Below are positions 16,319-24,802 of a stretch of DNA of 64,000 nucleotides, piece after piece. Under the pieces are notes generated by a model. It was not told where the DNA came from. It saw nothing but the letters and a program-made list of their open reading frames with translations, and did not search any database. A program made the position numbers and the translations under genes. Position 1 is the first letter of the stretch. Each line of letters opens with the position of its first letter. Origin of the DNA: Microbacterium lacus (GTDB taxonomy: Bacteria; Actinomycetota; Actinomycetes; Actinomycetales; Microbacteriaceae); contig NZ_NMUM01000019.1 in assembly GCF_002812805.1 (NCBI RefSeq), forward strand, positions 117,086 through 181,085, written 5' to 3'.

Positions 16319-17179
16319 ATGTCGCAGCCCCAGGGCCCATCGCCCGTCGAGGCCGAAGAGGCCCGGAGTCCCTACTGGAAGTTCGCCGTCTGGATCGCGA
16401 TCGGCGCACTCATCGCCGCCGCACTCGTGTGCGTCATCTGGGTGCTGATCGGTGATCAGAACGGACTCATCGGTCGGGCGTTCTTGACGATCGTGCTGCT
16501 GGCCGGTTTTGCCGGCGCCGCGCTGCTTGATGCGAGCGCCGCGCCGCGCCGCCCGCAGTGGTACGTGCTCGTGAGCATGATCGGGTGGGTGCTTGCGCTC
16601 CTCGCCGGCGCCATCAAGATCTGGGCGCCGATGGACTGGGGATGGCCGTGGGGCTCGTCGCCTTTCATCCGCTTCGTCGAATTCGTGGGGATCGTCCTGG
16701 TGCTTCGGCTGGCCATCCTGCACATCCGCTTGTTCACGAAGACTCAGGGCGAGCCGCGCAGTGCTTTCTCGCGGATCGTCGTGCCCATCACCGTCGTTCT
16801 TGTCTCGGTGCTCGCCGTCCTCCTGATCCTGCCCATGCTGCTGGCGCGAGCCGTGGACTTCTCGGAGTTCTACTGGCGCGTCGTGGTCGCAATCACGATC
16901 CTGGCTGCCGTCGGCACGGCTCTCGTGCCCCTCGTCAAGGCTCTCAACGGCCCGCGACGTCTCGCGCCGCCCGCCCCGCCCGTACCGGCTCCCGTCTGGC
17001 CGACCTATGTCGACGGCATGACCCCGCTGCCCGCGCTCGCAGACGGCTCGCCGGACTGGAACGCCTACTACACGGGCTACCCGACACAGCAGGCGGCTTA
17101 TCAGCAGCAGGGCATCGCGCCGACTCCGCCCCCCGTCCCTCCGGCGCCGCCCGTGCCTCCTGCGGCTCCGCCGAGCTGA
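16319..17179 (+). CDS. Multi-pass membrane protein with Pro-rich C-terminus
   Basis: 286 residues starting MSQPQGPSPVEAEEARSPYW. Six hydrophobic segments are visible (about residues 22-45, 53-72, 80-100, 118-135, 155-178 and 188-210) followed by a cytoplasmic or exposed tail rich in Pro, Ala and Tyr (YPTQQAAYQQQGIAPTPPPV ending in a PPAPPVPPAAPPS run). I do not recognise the family. It converges with the FAD oxidoreductase gene with only three bases between stops, so no functional link is implied. Confidence 0.75.
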   Translation: MSQPQGPSPVEAEEARSPYWKFAVWIAIGALIAAALVCVIWVLIGDQNGLIGRAFLTIVLLAGFAGAALLDASAAPRRPQWYVLVSMIGWVLALLAGAIKIWAPMDWGWPWGSSPFIRFVEFVGIVLVLRLAILHIRLFTKTQGEPRSAFSRIVVPITVVLVSVLAVLLILPMLLARAVDFSEFYWRVVVAITILAAVGTALVPLVKALNGPRRLAPPAPPVPAPVWPTYVDGMTPLPALADGSPDWNAYYTGYPTQQAAYQQQGIAPTPPPVPPAPPVPPAAPPS

Positions 17180-17182
17180 GTC

Positions 17183-18814
17183 TCACCGGTCGAGGATCTC
17201 GAGCGCGGCCATCGCGGCGTTCTGGCCACCCAGACCGCTGACGCCACCCCCGCGTCGCGCTCCTGCACCGCAGAGCAGTACACGCGGGTGTTCCGTCGCG
17301 ACGCCCCAGCGCACCGCCGGACCGCGCGAGCCCCCGCCATCGACTCCGCCATCGACTCCGCCACCGGCATCCGAATCATCGCCCAGCCACGGCCACGACA
17401 GGGGCCCATGGAAGATGTCGCCGGCGGCCATTCCGAGCGAATCCTGCAGGTCGAGCGTTGATCGTGCTTCGAGACAGGGCGTGCCGTCCGGGGCCCGATA
17501 GATCACGTCCTCGATGGGCTCGGCAAGCACGCTGTCGAGCGAGGCCTGAGCGGCAGCGAGCAGCTCAGCGCGCGAGGCATCCGGGTCCCGTCCGGTGACG
17601 AGACGATGAGGTGCATGCAAACCGAACAGCGTCAGTGTCTGGGCGCCCTCGGAGCGCAGGTCGGAGCCGAGGATCGTTGGGTCGGTCAACGAGTGGCAAT
17701 AGATCTCGGCGGGAAGCGGTGAGGGAATCCGCCCCGACGCGGCTTCCGCGTAGGCCGAGTCCAGCTGCGTCAGCGTCTCGTTCACATGGAACGTGCCCGC
17801 GAATGCGGATGCCGGATCCACCTCGTGATCGCGCAGCCTCGGCAGGCGGCGCAGCAACATATTGACCTTGACCTGCGCTCCCTCGACTTCCCGCGCAGCG
17901 GCGTCCGGCTCGTCCCCGTCCGCGCTGACGAGCCGATCGAGAACGGCAGGTCCGACGCCGCTCAGCACGAGTCGAGCGGCGACACGCTCGCCATCCGCCA
18001 GTGTGACCTCTCCATCAGGGCTCACCACGACGACCTCCGCGTTGACGCGTAGGGTGGCGCCGGCGCGCACGGCTGCGTCGCGCAGAGCATCTGTCACACT
18101 CCCCATGCCCCCGACCGGGACATCCCAGTCGCCCGTGCCACCGCCGATCACGTGGTACAAAAAGCAGCGGTTCTGGCGCAGCGAGGCGTCGTCCGACGAC
18201 GCGAAGGTGCCGATCAGCCCGTCCGTCATGACAATCCCACGCACGAGGTCCGACCCCACCGAGTCGCGGACGAGTTCACCGAGCGGACGATCGACGATCC
18301 CCTGCCAGAGCTCGTCGTCGCCGACGGCCCGGCGCACAGCCCGCGCATCGGGAAGTGGCTGCGTGAGCGTGGGGAACACGGCTCGGGCAACGGCACCCAC
18401 CCGAGCCGAGAGGGCGGCGTAGCGAGCTGCTTCGGCACGGTCTCCCGTCGCGCGTGCAAAGGATGCGGCGGTGCCCGAGGCATCCCCGTGATCGATCAGA
18501 ACACCGTGCTCGGGCGAGCCCGGGTCGGGCGTGTACGACGAGATGCGGCGCCGCCGGAGCGTGATTTCGAGCCCGAGGTCGCGGACGATCGAGGCGGGGA
18601 GCAAGCTCACGAGGTACGAATAGCGCGAGATGCGCGCGTCGACACCCGCCCACGGTCGCTCCGAGACCGCGGCGCCGCCGACATGGCCGAGGCGCTCGAG
18701 CACGAGGACGCTCCGGCCTGCCTGCGCGAGATAGGCGGCTGCGACGAGTGCGTTGTGACCTCCTCCCACGATCACGACATCGTGAAGGGTGTGCGGGCCG
18801 CTCGAGCGCGTCAT
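17183..18814 (-). CDS. FAD-dependent oxidoreductase, phytoene-desaturase-like
   Basis: 543 residues. The N-terminus VVIVGGGHNALVAAAYLAQA is the dinucleotide-binding GxGxxG motif and VLERLGHVGGAAVSE completes the FAD signature of the COG1233 family (phytoene desaturases and relatives). The C-terminal FAD-binding region VLLCGAGARRGGGVSGLGGQ is present. There are no crt genes nearby, so a carotenoid role is not supported and the substrate is unknown. Near the C-terminus a repeated GVDGGVDGGGS stretch (DNA about 17331-17370) interrupts the fold and looks like a short tandem-repeat expansion. Confidence 0.85.
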   Translation of the reverse strand: MTRSSGPHTLHDVVIVGGGHNALVAAAYLAQAGRSVLVLERLGHVGGAAVSERPWAGVDARISRYSYLVSLLPASIVRDLGLEITLRRRRISSYTPDPGSPEHGVLIDHGDASGTAASFARATGDRAEAARYAALSARVGAVARAVFPTLTQPLPDARAVRRAVGDDELWQGIVDRPLGELVRDSVGSDLVRGIVMTDGLIGTFASSDDASLRQNRCFLYHVIGGGTGDWDVPVGGMGSVTDALRDAAVRAGATLRVNAEVVVVSPDGEVTLADGERVAARLVLSGVGPAVLDRLVSADGDEPDAAAREVEGAQVKVNMLLRRLPRLRDHEVDPASAFAGTFHVNETLTQLDSAYAEAASGRIPSPLPAEIYCHSLTDPTILGSDLRSEGAQTLTLFGLHAPHRLVTGRDPDASRAELLAAAQASLDSVLAEPIEDVIYRAPDGTPCLEARSTLDLQDSLGMAAGDIFHGPLSWPWLGDDSDAGGGVDGGVDGGGSRGPAVRWGVATEHPRVLLCGAGARRGGGVSGLGGQNAAMAALEILDR

Positions 18815-18865
18815 GCGCCCACCCTAGGACGCGCGGCGCCGAGAACCCATGGGTAGCGTAGGGGC

Positions 18866-19660
18866 GTGGATTCAGACGCGGAACTTTTGTCCTTGGCCGT
18901 CGAGATCGCACGGGAGGCCGGAGAACTCGCCCGCACCCGGCGGGACCAGGGGGTGGCGATCGCGGCGACCAAGTCGGGGCTGGCCGACATCGTCACGGAA
19001 GCCGACCGCGAGGTCGAGCAACTGATCCGCGACCGGATAGCGGCGGCGCGTCCGGACGACGGGTTCCTCGGTGAAGAGTCTGCGGCCGAAGAAGGATCGT
19101 CCGGCCTCACCTGGGTCGTCGACCCCATCGACGGGACCGTGAACTACGCGTACGGAATTCCCGCGTACGCCGTGTCGATCGCGGTCGTCGAGGGTCCGCC
19201 CGACCCCGGCGTGTGGACGGCGGTCGCCGGCGTCGTCAACAACCCGGCCACCGGCGAGCTCTTCCATGCATCCCGCGGCGAGGGCGCCTATCTCGGCTCG
19301 CAGAGACTTGCGATCCTGGGCGAACCGGATGCATCCGGCGCGCTCATCGCCACCGGCATGAGCTACGACCCCGAGCGCCGCACGCAGCAGTTCGAGATTC
19401 TGGGGCGGGTGCTGCCACTCGCTCGCGACATCCGGCGAATCGGTGCGGCGTCGCTGGATCTCGCCTTCGTCGCGGCCGGAAGATTCGACGCGTATTACGA
19501 GTGGGGCCTCTGGCCATGGGACATGGCAGCCGGTTCGCTGCTCGTCAGCGAGGCCGGGGGAGTTGTGGGTGGACTCGCGGGAGCTCGCGCGGGACGCGAC
19601 CTTTTGATCGCCGCGAGTCCCGAATTCTACGGATCGCTGGAGGCAGTGCTCGCTGGTTGA
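18866..19660 (+). CDS. Inositol monophosphatase family protein
   Basis: 264 residues from the GTG at 18866. Family features are the metal-binding Glu in FLGEESAAEE, the signature WVVDPIDGTVNYAYGIP and the C-terminal YEWGLWPWDMAAGSLLVSEA. These enzymes remove phosphate from inositol-1-phosphate, histidinol phosphate or similar small molecules with Mg2+. The substrate cannot be settled from sequence; no inositol or histidine genes are near. It is divergent from the FAD oxidoreductase, 51 bp between starts. Confidence 0.85.
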   Translation: MDSDAELLSLAVEIAREAGELARTRRDQGVAIAATKSGLADIVTEADREVEQLIRDRIAAARPDDGFLGEESAAEEGSSGLTWVVDPIDGTVNYAYGIPAYAVSIAVVEGPPDPGVWTAVAGVVNNPATGELFHASRGEGAYLGSQRLAILGEPDASGALIATGMSYDPERRTQQFEILGRVLPLARDIRRIGAASLDLAFVAAGRFDAYYEWGLWPWDMAAGSLLVSEAGGVVGGLAGARAGRDLLIAASPEFYGSLEAVLAG

Positions 19661-19826
19661 GCAGTCTGCTCACACATGGCATTCTCAGTCCCGACGGGTT
19701 AGTGTTTACCTATTCGTTACCTCCGCCCGAACGGATCTGACGAGAATCTCAGAAGCAAGAACCCGAGCAAGACATCCCGAAGCCCGTCGCGTCCCCCCGC
19801 GCGCCTGATCCGAGAGTTCCATCCGC

Positions 19827-20990
19827 TTGCAACCCGACGCCCCCGAGTCGGAGTTCGGCCTCACACGCCGTGCTCGACGTGCAGACGCCTCTGCGTCCGC
19901 CCTCGACTCTGCCTCCGATTCCGCTGCGACACACTCGTCCGCTGAGTCCGAGACGCGTGCCGCTCGTCGGCGAGCAGCGATCCAGGATGCTCCGCAGAGC
20001 CGTCGACAGGCTCGCCTGAGCGGCACTCCCATCGTCGAATCCGTCACCGCTTCGGACTCGTCCGTTCCGCTCGTGCCTTCGCCGGCCGATCTGACGCCTG
20101 CGTCTCAGTCCGTCGAGGGCGATGTCTCGGATGCTTTCGAGACAGCGGCTCGCCTGTTCAGCTTCACCGGCGAGAACCCGGTGATCGTGCCGGTCGCCCA
20201 ACCTGCTGCAGACGAGTCGGAGGCCCCGGCAGCCGCTTCACACCGCGCGCCGCGTCGCGTGCGGCGGCCCGGGTCCGCCCTCAGGCGCGTGGCTGCCACC
20301 GGCTTCAGCATGGGTGTCATGGCGGCCGTCGGACTGCTCACGGTCGCGGTGACGGTGCCCGCCGAGGCACTCGCCGCGGCGACCCAAGCCGATTCCGTCA
20401 CGTCGATCACGGTTGCGTCCGACGACGAGGTTGCGGAAGAAGACGAGATCCAGGCGTTCGTCGCTCCCGAGGGTGCCGACACCGAGCTCAATCGGGACGA
20501 GCAGTACTCGACGGCCACCTTCAGCGACATCGCTGCGGCGACCGGCATCAGCCGCCACACCAATTTCTTCGTCAACGACCCGAGCGCTCCCATCCAGTGG
20601 CCCTTCGCCGTCGGCGTTCCCATCTCGGATGGTTACGGTCCCCGCTGGGGCTCGTTCCACTATGGGCTCGACTTCACTCCGGGTGAGGGTGCCGAGATCC
20701 AGGCCGTCGCTGCCGGCACGGTTCGTGTCGCGAGCGAGAGCGGCGGAGCGTTCGGCGTCCACGTGATCGTCGATCACGAGATCAACGGCGAGGTCTTCGC
20801 AACCCACTACGCGCACATGCTGTACGGCTCGATGCAGGTCAAGGCCGGCGACGTCGTCGAGGCCGGTACGGTTCTCGGGCACGTCGGCGACACGGGTCTG
20901 TCGTATGGAGCGCACCTGCACTTCGAGGTGTTCGTCAACGGCGCACGCATCGATCCGCTGCCGTGGCTGCGCGAGCACGCGGGCGGCTGA
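19827..20990 (+). CDS. M23 family metallopeptidase
   Basis: 387 residues. Only a TTG at 19827 is available after an in-frame TGA at 19806, so the start is TTG or an internal codon. The first 145 residues are Ser/Ala/Asp rich with basic patches; a hydrophobic segment (about 150-175, MGVMAAVGLLTVAVTVPAEA) is a signal anchor or signal peptide. The C-terminal 125 residues are the LytM/M23 domain: HYGLDFTPGEG, THYAHMLYGS and GAHLHFEVFVNG give the zinc ligands. Such enzymes cut peptidoglycan cross-bridges or regulate cell separation outside the membrane. The 166-bp gap before it carries no recognised riboswitch. Confidence 0.85.
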   Translation: MQPDAPESEFGLTRRARRADASASALDSASDSAATHSSAESETRAARRRAAIQDAPQSRRQARLSGTPIVESVTASDSSVPLVPSPADLTPASQSVEGDVSDAFETAARLFSFTGENPVIVPVAQPAADESEAPAAASHRAPRRVRRPGSALRRVAATGFSMGVMAAVGLLTVAVTVPAEALAAATQADSVTSITVASDDEVAEEDEIQAFVAPEGADTELNRDEQYSTATFSDIAAATGISRHTNFFVNDPSAPIQWPFAVGVPISDGYGPRWGSFHYGLDFTPGEGAEIQAVAAGTVRVASESGGAFGVHVIVDHEINGEVFATHYAHMLYGSMQVKAGDVVEAGTVLGHVGDTGLSYGAHLHFEVFVNGARIDPLPWLREHAGG

Positions 20991-21008
20991 TCCGCGAGGT
21001 CGCCTCGG

Positions 21009-21039
21009 TTTCAGGTCGGCGCCCCGCCGATGGTATTCT
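21009..21039 (+). promoter_or_regulatory. Likely promoter of the tRNA-Thr/tRNA-Met pair
   Basis: A -10-like TATTCT (21034-21039) lies 26 bp before tRNA-Thr, with a weak -35-like TTTCAG at 21009-21014. Spacing is 19 bp, somewhat long, so the assignment is tentative. Confidence 0.4.
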
Positions 21040-21064
21040 CTTGTGGTTGCCCGCTTGCGGGTGC

Positions 21065-21136
<72 letters not shown>

Positions 21137-21164
21137 CGCAGCATCCTGGACCGGGATGCGGTGT

Positions 21165-21238
21165 GGCGGGGTAGCTCAGTTGGTGAGAGCGCACGACTCA
21201 TAATCGTGAGGTCGCGGGTTCAAGCCCCGCTCCCGCTA
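21165..21238 (+). tRNA. tRNA-Met (anticodon CAT)
   Basis: 74 nt: acceptor GGCGGGG pairing with TCCCGCT, anticodon stem CACGA/TCGTG with loop CTCATAA (anticodon CAT), T-arm GCGGG TTCAAGC CCCGC, discriminator A, no encoded CCA. The first acceptor pair is G-T rather than unpaired and the anticodon stem lacks the three G-C pairs of initiators, so it is an elongator tRNA-Met (or a precursor for another CAT reader). Terminator directly after. Confidence 0.93.
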
Positions 21239-21311
21239 CGAAAGAAGCGCCCCCTCGTGGGGCGCTTCTTTCGTTGGTGGAGTGGTTGGTTGGCCCGTCA
21301 CGCGCGGGTGG
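21221..21311 (+). repeat. Direct repeat, copy A (tRNA-Met 3' end plus terminator)
   Basis: 91 bp from the T-loop of tRNA-Met through its terminator and about 38 bp further (TTGGTGGAGTGGTTGGTTGG...). Copy B at 21370-21461 matches it with one inserted base and a handful of substitutions. Confidence 0.9.
21239..21273 (+). terminator. tRNA-Met terminator
   Basis: Perfect hairpin with 15-base arms CGAAAGAAGCGCCCC and complement around CTCGT, immediately after the tRNA. A near-identical copy recurs about 150 bp downstream in the duplicated block. Confidence 0.9.
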
Positions 21312-21369
21312 GCCCACGCCGCCAGAGGCTCCGCGCGCCGCGCAGCGGCGTGTGGAGAGGCGGTGGGGA

Positions 21370-21461
21370 CAAGCCCCGCTCCCGCTACAGAAAGAAGCGC
21401 CTCCTCGTGGGGCGCTTCTTTCGTTGGTGGAGTGGTTGGTTGGCGCGTCACCCGCGGGTGG
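21370..21461 (+). repeat. Direct repeat, copy B (tRNA-Met 3' fragment pseudogene)
   Basis: 92 bp repeating copy A, starting CAAGCCCCGCTCCCGCTAC, i.e. the tRNA-Met 3' end from the T-loop, followed by the terminator and trailer. No 5' half of a tRNA precedes it. The 58 bp between copies is GC-rich and palindromic. The block could be the scar of an integrative element that used the tRNA 3' end as attachment core, or a plain tandem duplication. Confidence 0.85.
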
Positions 21462-21690
21462 CGCTGCGGCCAGCTCGGCGCAGTCGTGCCTCACGGCTCG
21501 CGACGTGGACGCCGACGCCCGTCGTTCCGGCTGCGAACGCCGCCAGCAGACCGAAGAACGCGAGCTCATCCCCGGACGCGTAGATCATGGCCGAGCAGAC
21601 GAGTGCGACCACAGCGACGAACATCACCGCTGTACCGAAAATCTCACCGATGCTCGAACGATCCAGCATTTCGCGTGCGTATCCCCACAT
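21448..21690 (-). CDS. Small membrane protein (80 aa)
   Basis: 80 residues, MWGYAREMLDRSSIGEIFGT at the start, then two hydrophobic segments (about 17-37 and 45-62) and a basic tail (SREARLRRAGRSATRG). No family recognised. Its stop and last few codons fall inside repeat copy B, so the C-terminal end may have been altered by the duplication. Located 78 bp downstream of the carboxypeptidase gene on the same strand. Confidence 0.55.
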   Translation of the reverse strand: MWGYAREMLDRSSIGEIFGTAVMFVAVVALVCSAMIYASGDELAFFGLLAAFAAGTTGVGVHVASREARLRRAGRSATRG

Positions 21691-21768
21691 GCCTTCAGGA
21701 TGCGGCTGCCGGCTCCCACCCGCAATCGTCCTCGGGTGAACAGATCGTCACGATCCCGCCATCCCCGG

Positions 21769-23157
21769 TTATCCGAGCTCGCCGGGGTGCGTGAGGCGCC
21801 ACCAGGCGGTCGGCTGCTCGATCCCGCCCTCGAGGGTCACATCGATGGTCGCGGTGTTCGGACCGGCGCTCCAGGTGATGGTTCCGACGGACTCGCCGTC
21901 CTCGTATGTCTCGGGCGCCGTTGTGTCCATGGTCACGGCGAGGGGGGTGTCGGACCAGGTCAGGATCGACGCGCTATCGAGGACGATCATCCGTCCGGCC
22001 GATCCCCATGCCGTCGTGTACGTGCCGACCTGTTGGCCGCGCTCAGAGAGCGGTACGTTGTGGAACCCCGCGCGGATGCTGTCGAGCAGCGAGACGACCC
22101 CGGCGCTGACGGAGTCTCGTGAGAACCCGCCGAGCATCACCCCGGTGACGCTGAGTGGCTGCCCCGTGCCGACATCGAGGGTCGCCGTGTACAGCAGGGT
22201 GTAGTCGTTCTCGCCGAGCGTTCCCGTCTTGAGTCCGGTGATCCCGGATGTGCCCAGCACGCCGTTCGTGTTCAACATCGTCCCCGGACCCGGCAGCGTG
22301 AGGGAACGCGTCGCCGCGATCTGCGCGATCACGGGGTTGGCGGCGGCGATCTTGCCGATTGCGATCATGTCGCTCGGGGTGCTCGTGTTGCGGGCACTGA
22401 GGCCCGTGGGTTCGACGATCGTCGTGCCGGTCAGTCCGTTCGCCGCGAGCCAGCGCTGCGCCGCGCTCACGAAAGCGCCCTGCGAACCGAACGCCCAGGT
22501 CGACACGGCCTCGGCATAGTTGCTCGCGGAGGGGATGAGCATCGTCGCGAGCGCGTCGTGCAGTGACATCGTCGTGCCCCGAGGCATCTCGGCGACCGTC
22601 GCCCCGAGCACGTAGTACTTGTCGAACAGATCGCGGTCGGCCTCGCCGAAAGCGATTGTCGGACCGGGGTCGTCCGCGCTCGCGAGGGGCTTCGCGTCCA
22701 AGATCACGAGGGCCGTGATCAGCTTGCTGATGCTCGCCATCGGCCGGGGATCCGCTGCGCCGCTCGACTTCCAGATGCCACCGGCTTCAGGGCCCAGATA
22801 GTCGTCGGCGCCAGCGACGCTGATCGCAGCGGCGCCCTCGAGGGGCATGGTGATGGTCGCGGCCGGCGGAACCGAGATATCCGGTGTCTGCCACTCGACG
22901 ACAGGTTCCGGGAGAGGAGCGTTCAGTGCCCAGGCCACGTAGCCGCCGGTGGACGCGAGCACGACCGCGAGGATGATCGCGACGATCAACCAACCCCTCC
23001 GGCGGCGACGTCGCCGGATCGCGGGATCCTCCCGCACGCGCCACTCGGGTGCCGCCCGTTCATCGCGCATCAGGTCGTCCAGGCCGGACAGCCCATCGGT
23101 GGAATCGTGCTGAGTCGTGATCGCGGGCCCCCGTCCGTCGAGCTCAGGCTCCCCCAT
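21769..23157 (-). CDS. D-alanyl-D-alanine carboxypeptidase (peptidase S11)
   Basis: 462 residues. A cytoplasmic N-terminus of about 48 residues with a run of arginines (RRRRRRRG) leads into one membrane anchor (WLIVAIILAVVLASTGGYVA). The extracellular penicillin-binding domain has all three active-site motifs: SISK (SxxK) in MASISKLITALV, SASN (SxN) in IPSASNYAEAV and KTG in ITGLKTGTLG. It trims pentapeptide side chains in peptidoglycan. A beta-rich C-terminal part of about 100 residues follows. The 217 bp upstream of it, up to the next gene, shows no feature I can name. Confidence 0.9.
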   Translation of the reverse strand: MGEPELDGRGPAITTQHDSTDGLSGLDDLMRDERAAPEWRVREDPAIRRRRRRRGWLIVAIILAVVLASTGGYVAWALNAPLPEPVVEWQTPDISVPPAATITMPLEGAAAISVAGADDYLGPEAGGIWKSSGAADPRPMASISKLITALVILDAKPLASADDPGPTIAFGEADRDLFDKYYVLGATVAEMPRGTTMSLHDALATMLIPSASNYAEAVSTWAFGSQGAFVSAAQRWLAANGLTGTTIVEPTGLSARNTSTPSDMIAIGKIAAANPVIAQIAATRSLTLPGPGTMLNTNGVLGTSGITGLKTGTLGENDYTLLYTATLDVGTGQPLSVTGVMLGGFSRDSVSAGVVSLLDSIRAGFHNVPLSERGQQVGTYTTAWGSAGRMIVLDSASILTWSDTPLAVTMDTTAPETYEDGESVGTITWSAGPNTATIDVTLEGGIEQPTAWWRLTHPGELG

Positions 23158-23374
23158 CTTGGCGGTCGAGCGTTCACCGCGTCCAGCACTCTCTCGGCAA
23201 CGCGAAGGGCTCGCCCGCTAGCCTGGAAGACCACGATCCCCGGAGGCGTAAGCACACCGTGCACACCACCCTGACTGCCGCGTCGTCGACCGACGACCCC
23301 AGCCATAGACCGTATTCGCCCTTCCGAACCCGCCTGCGCGGGTTCGATTCCCCGCCGAGCGTGGTGATCAACCG

Positions 23375-24802
23375 ATGATCGCCGCGCTTCTTCTTTTGCT
23401 GGCCGGGCTGGCCCTGACGGCCGCGATCATCGCCGCCAACGGCTACTTCGTGGCGCAGGAGTTCGCGTACATGTCGGTCGACCGCGTGAAGTTGCGCGCA
23501 CGGGCCGAAGCGGGCGACGCATCCGCCAAGCGGGCGCTCGCCGTGACCAAGCGCACCTCGTTCATGCTGTCGGGGGCCCAGTTGGGCATCACCGTCACCG
23601 GCCTGATGGTCGGCTACGTCGCCGAACCCTTCATCGGCGAATCCCTCGGCGTGCTGCTGGGCGGTGTCGGCATCCCCACCGCCGTGGGCATCACGATCGG
23701 AACCGTCGGCGCGCTCGTGCTCGCGACGGTCGTCCAGATGCTCTTCGGCGAGCTCTACCCGAAGAACCTGGCGATCGCGAACCCCGACCCGCTCTCACGC
23801 GGCCTCGCGCGCTCCACCCTCATCTACCTGACGGTCTTCGGATGGCTCATCCGGTTCTTCGACGCGTCCTCGAACGCGGTGCTCCGGCTCATGCGCGTGG
23901 AACCCGTGCACGACGTCGATGCGAGCGCGACGGCCGAGGATCTCGAGAACATCATCGAGGACTCCCGCGCCAGCGGCGACCTCCCGGAAGAACTGGCGGT
24001 GCTGCTCGATCGCATCCTCGACTTCCCGGATCGTGATGTCGAACACGCGATGATTCCGCGCGTCCGCGTCGACACCGTCACGCCTGACGCGACGGTCGCG
24101 GACGTTCGTGCGCTCATGTCCCGCGCGCACACCCGCTACCCCGTGATCGGTGACCACGACGAACCCATCGGGGTCGTCCACCTGGCCGATGTGCTCGGTA
24201 CCGACGTGAGCGACCCGCGCCCCGTGACCGCGATCATGCGCGATCCGCTGGTCGTGCCTACTCTCATGGCTCTGCCCGACGCGCTGGCGCTGCTTACGAA
24301 GACCCGAAACGAAATGGCGTGTGTGATCGACGAGTACGGCGGGTTCGCGGGAGTTCTCACGATGGAAGATCTCGCCGAAGAACTCGTGGGCGAGATCACG
24401 GACGAGCACGATCCCGATGACGTCGCCGGATCGGAACAGGACGCGGACGGTGTCTGGGTGATGGACGGAGACGTGCACATCGACGAGGTCGAGCGATCCG
24501 TGGGGCGTGATCTTCCCCGCGGTGACTACGAGACGATCGCGGGCTTCGTGATCGCGGAGGCCGGGCGTCTTCCCGAGATCGGCGAGCGGATCGAAGTCCG
24601 ACTGCCCGTCGAGGGAGCGGACCTGGTCGAGGATATCCAGACGGTGCGGATCATCGACATCGAGGTCGTCGAGATCGAACGCTTCGTGCCGCGCACCGTG
24701 CGGATCACACTGCGCGAGGAACCCTATTCCCGCGAACAGGAGCACGAGCGCGAGCACACTGCGCCCGCGGCTCCCGCTGACGATGAGGAGGTCGACCGAT
24801 GA
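23375..24802 (+). CDS. CNNM/HlyC-CorC family membrane protein with CBS domains
   Basis: 475 residues. Order: CNNM (DUF21) membrane domain of three to four segments (residues 1-195, with AANGYFVAQEFAYMSVDR and the conserved LFGELYPKNLAI), a CBS pair (about 215-335, MIPRVRVDTVTP, DEYGGFAGVLTMEDL), a CorC/HlyC transporter-associated domain (about 355-440), and an acidic tail. Members transport or sense Mg2+ or other divalent cations; the old hemolysin name is misleading. Start ATG at 23375 has only a weak ribosome site. Coupled by ATGA to a shorter paralogue. Confidence 0.88.
   Translation: MIAALLLLLAGLALTAAIIAANGYFVAQEFAYMSVDRVKLRARAEAGDASAKRALAVTKRTSFMLSGAQLGITVTGLMVGYVAEPFIGESLGVLLGGVGIPTAVGITIGTVGALVLATVVQMLFGELYPKNLAIANPDPLSRGLARSTLIYLTVFGWLIRFFDASSNAVLRLMRVEPVHDVDASATAEDLENIIEDSRASGDLPEELAVLLDRILDFPDRDVEHAMIPRVRVDTVTPDATVADVRALMSRAHTRYPVIGDHDEPIGVVHLADVLGTDVSDPRPVTAIMRDPLVVPTLMALPDALALLTKTRNEMACVIDEYGGFAGVLTMEDLAEELVGEITDEHDPDDVAGSEQDADGVWVMDGDVHIDEVERSVGRDLPRGDYETIAGFVIAEAGRLPEIGERIEVRLPVEGADLVEDIQTVRIIDIEVVEIERFVPRTVRITLREEPYSREQEHEREHTAPAAPADDEEVDR

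Noticed and set aside
19661..19826. Possible c-di-AMP (ydaO-type) riboswitch before the M23 peptidase gene
   Set aside because: Such riboswitches are common upstream of cell-wall hydrolases in actinobacteria, but the conserved blocks are not recognisable here.
23158..23374. A T-arm-like GCGGGTTCGATTCCCCGC stretch and a possible riboswitch before the CNNM gene
   Set aside because: No acceptor, D or anticodon arms can be built around it, and the region does not match the M-box or yybP-ykoY patterns that I know for metal transporters.
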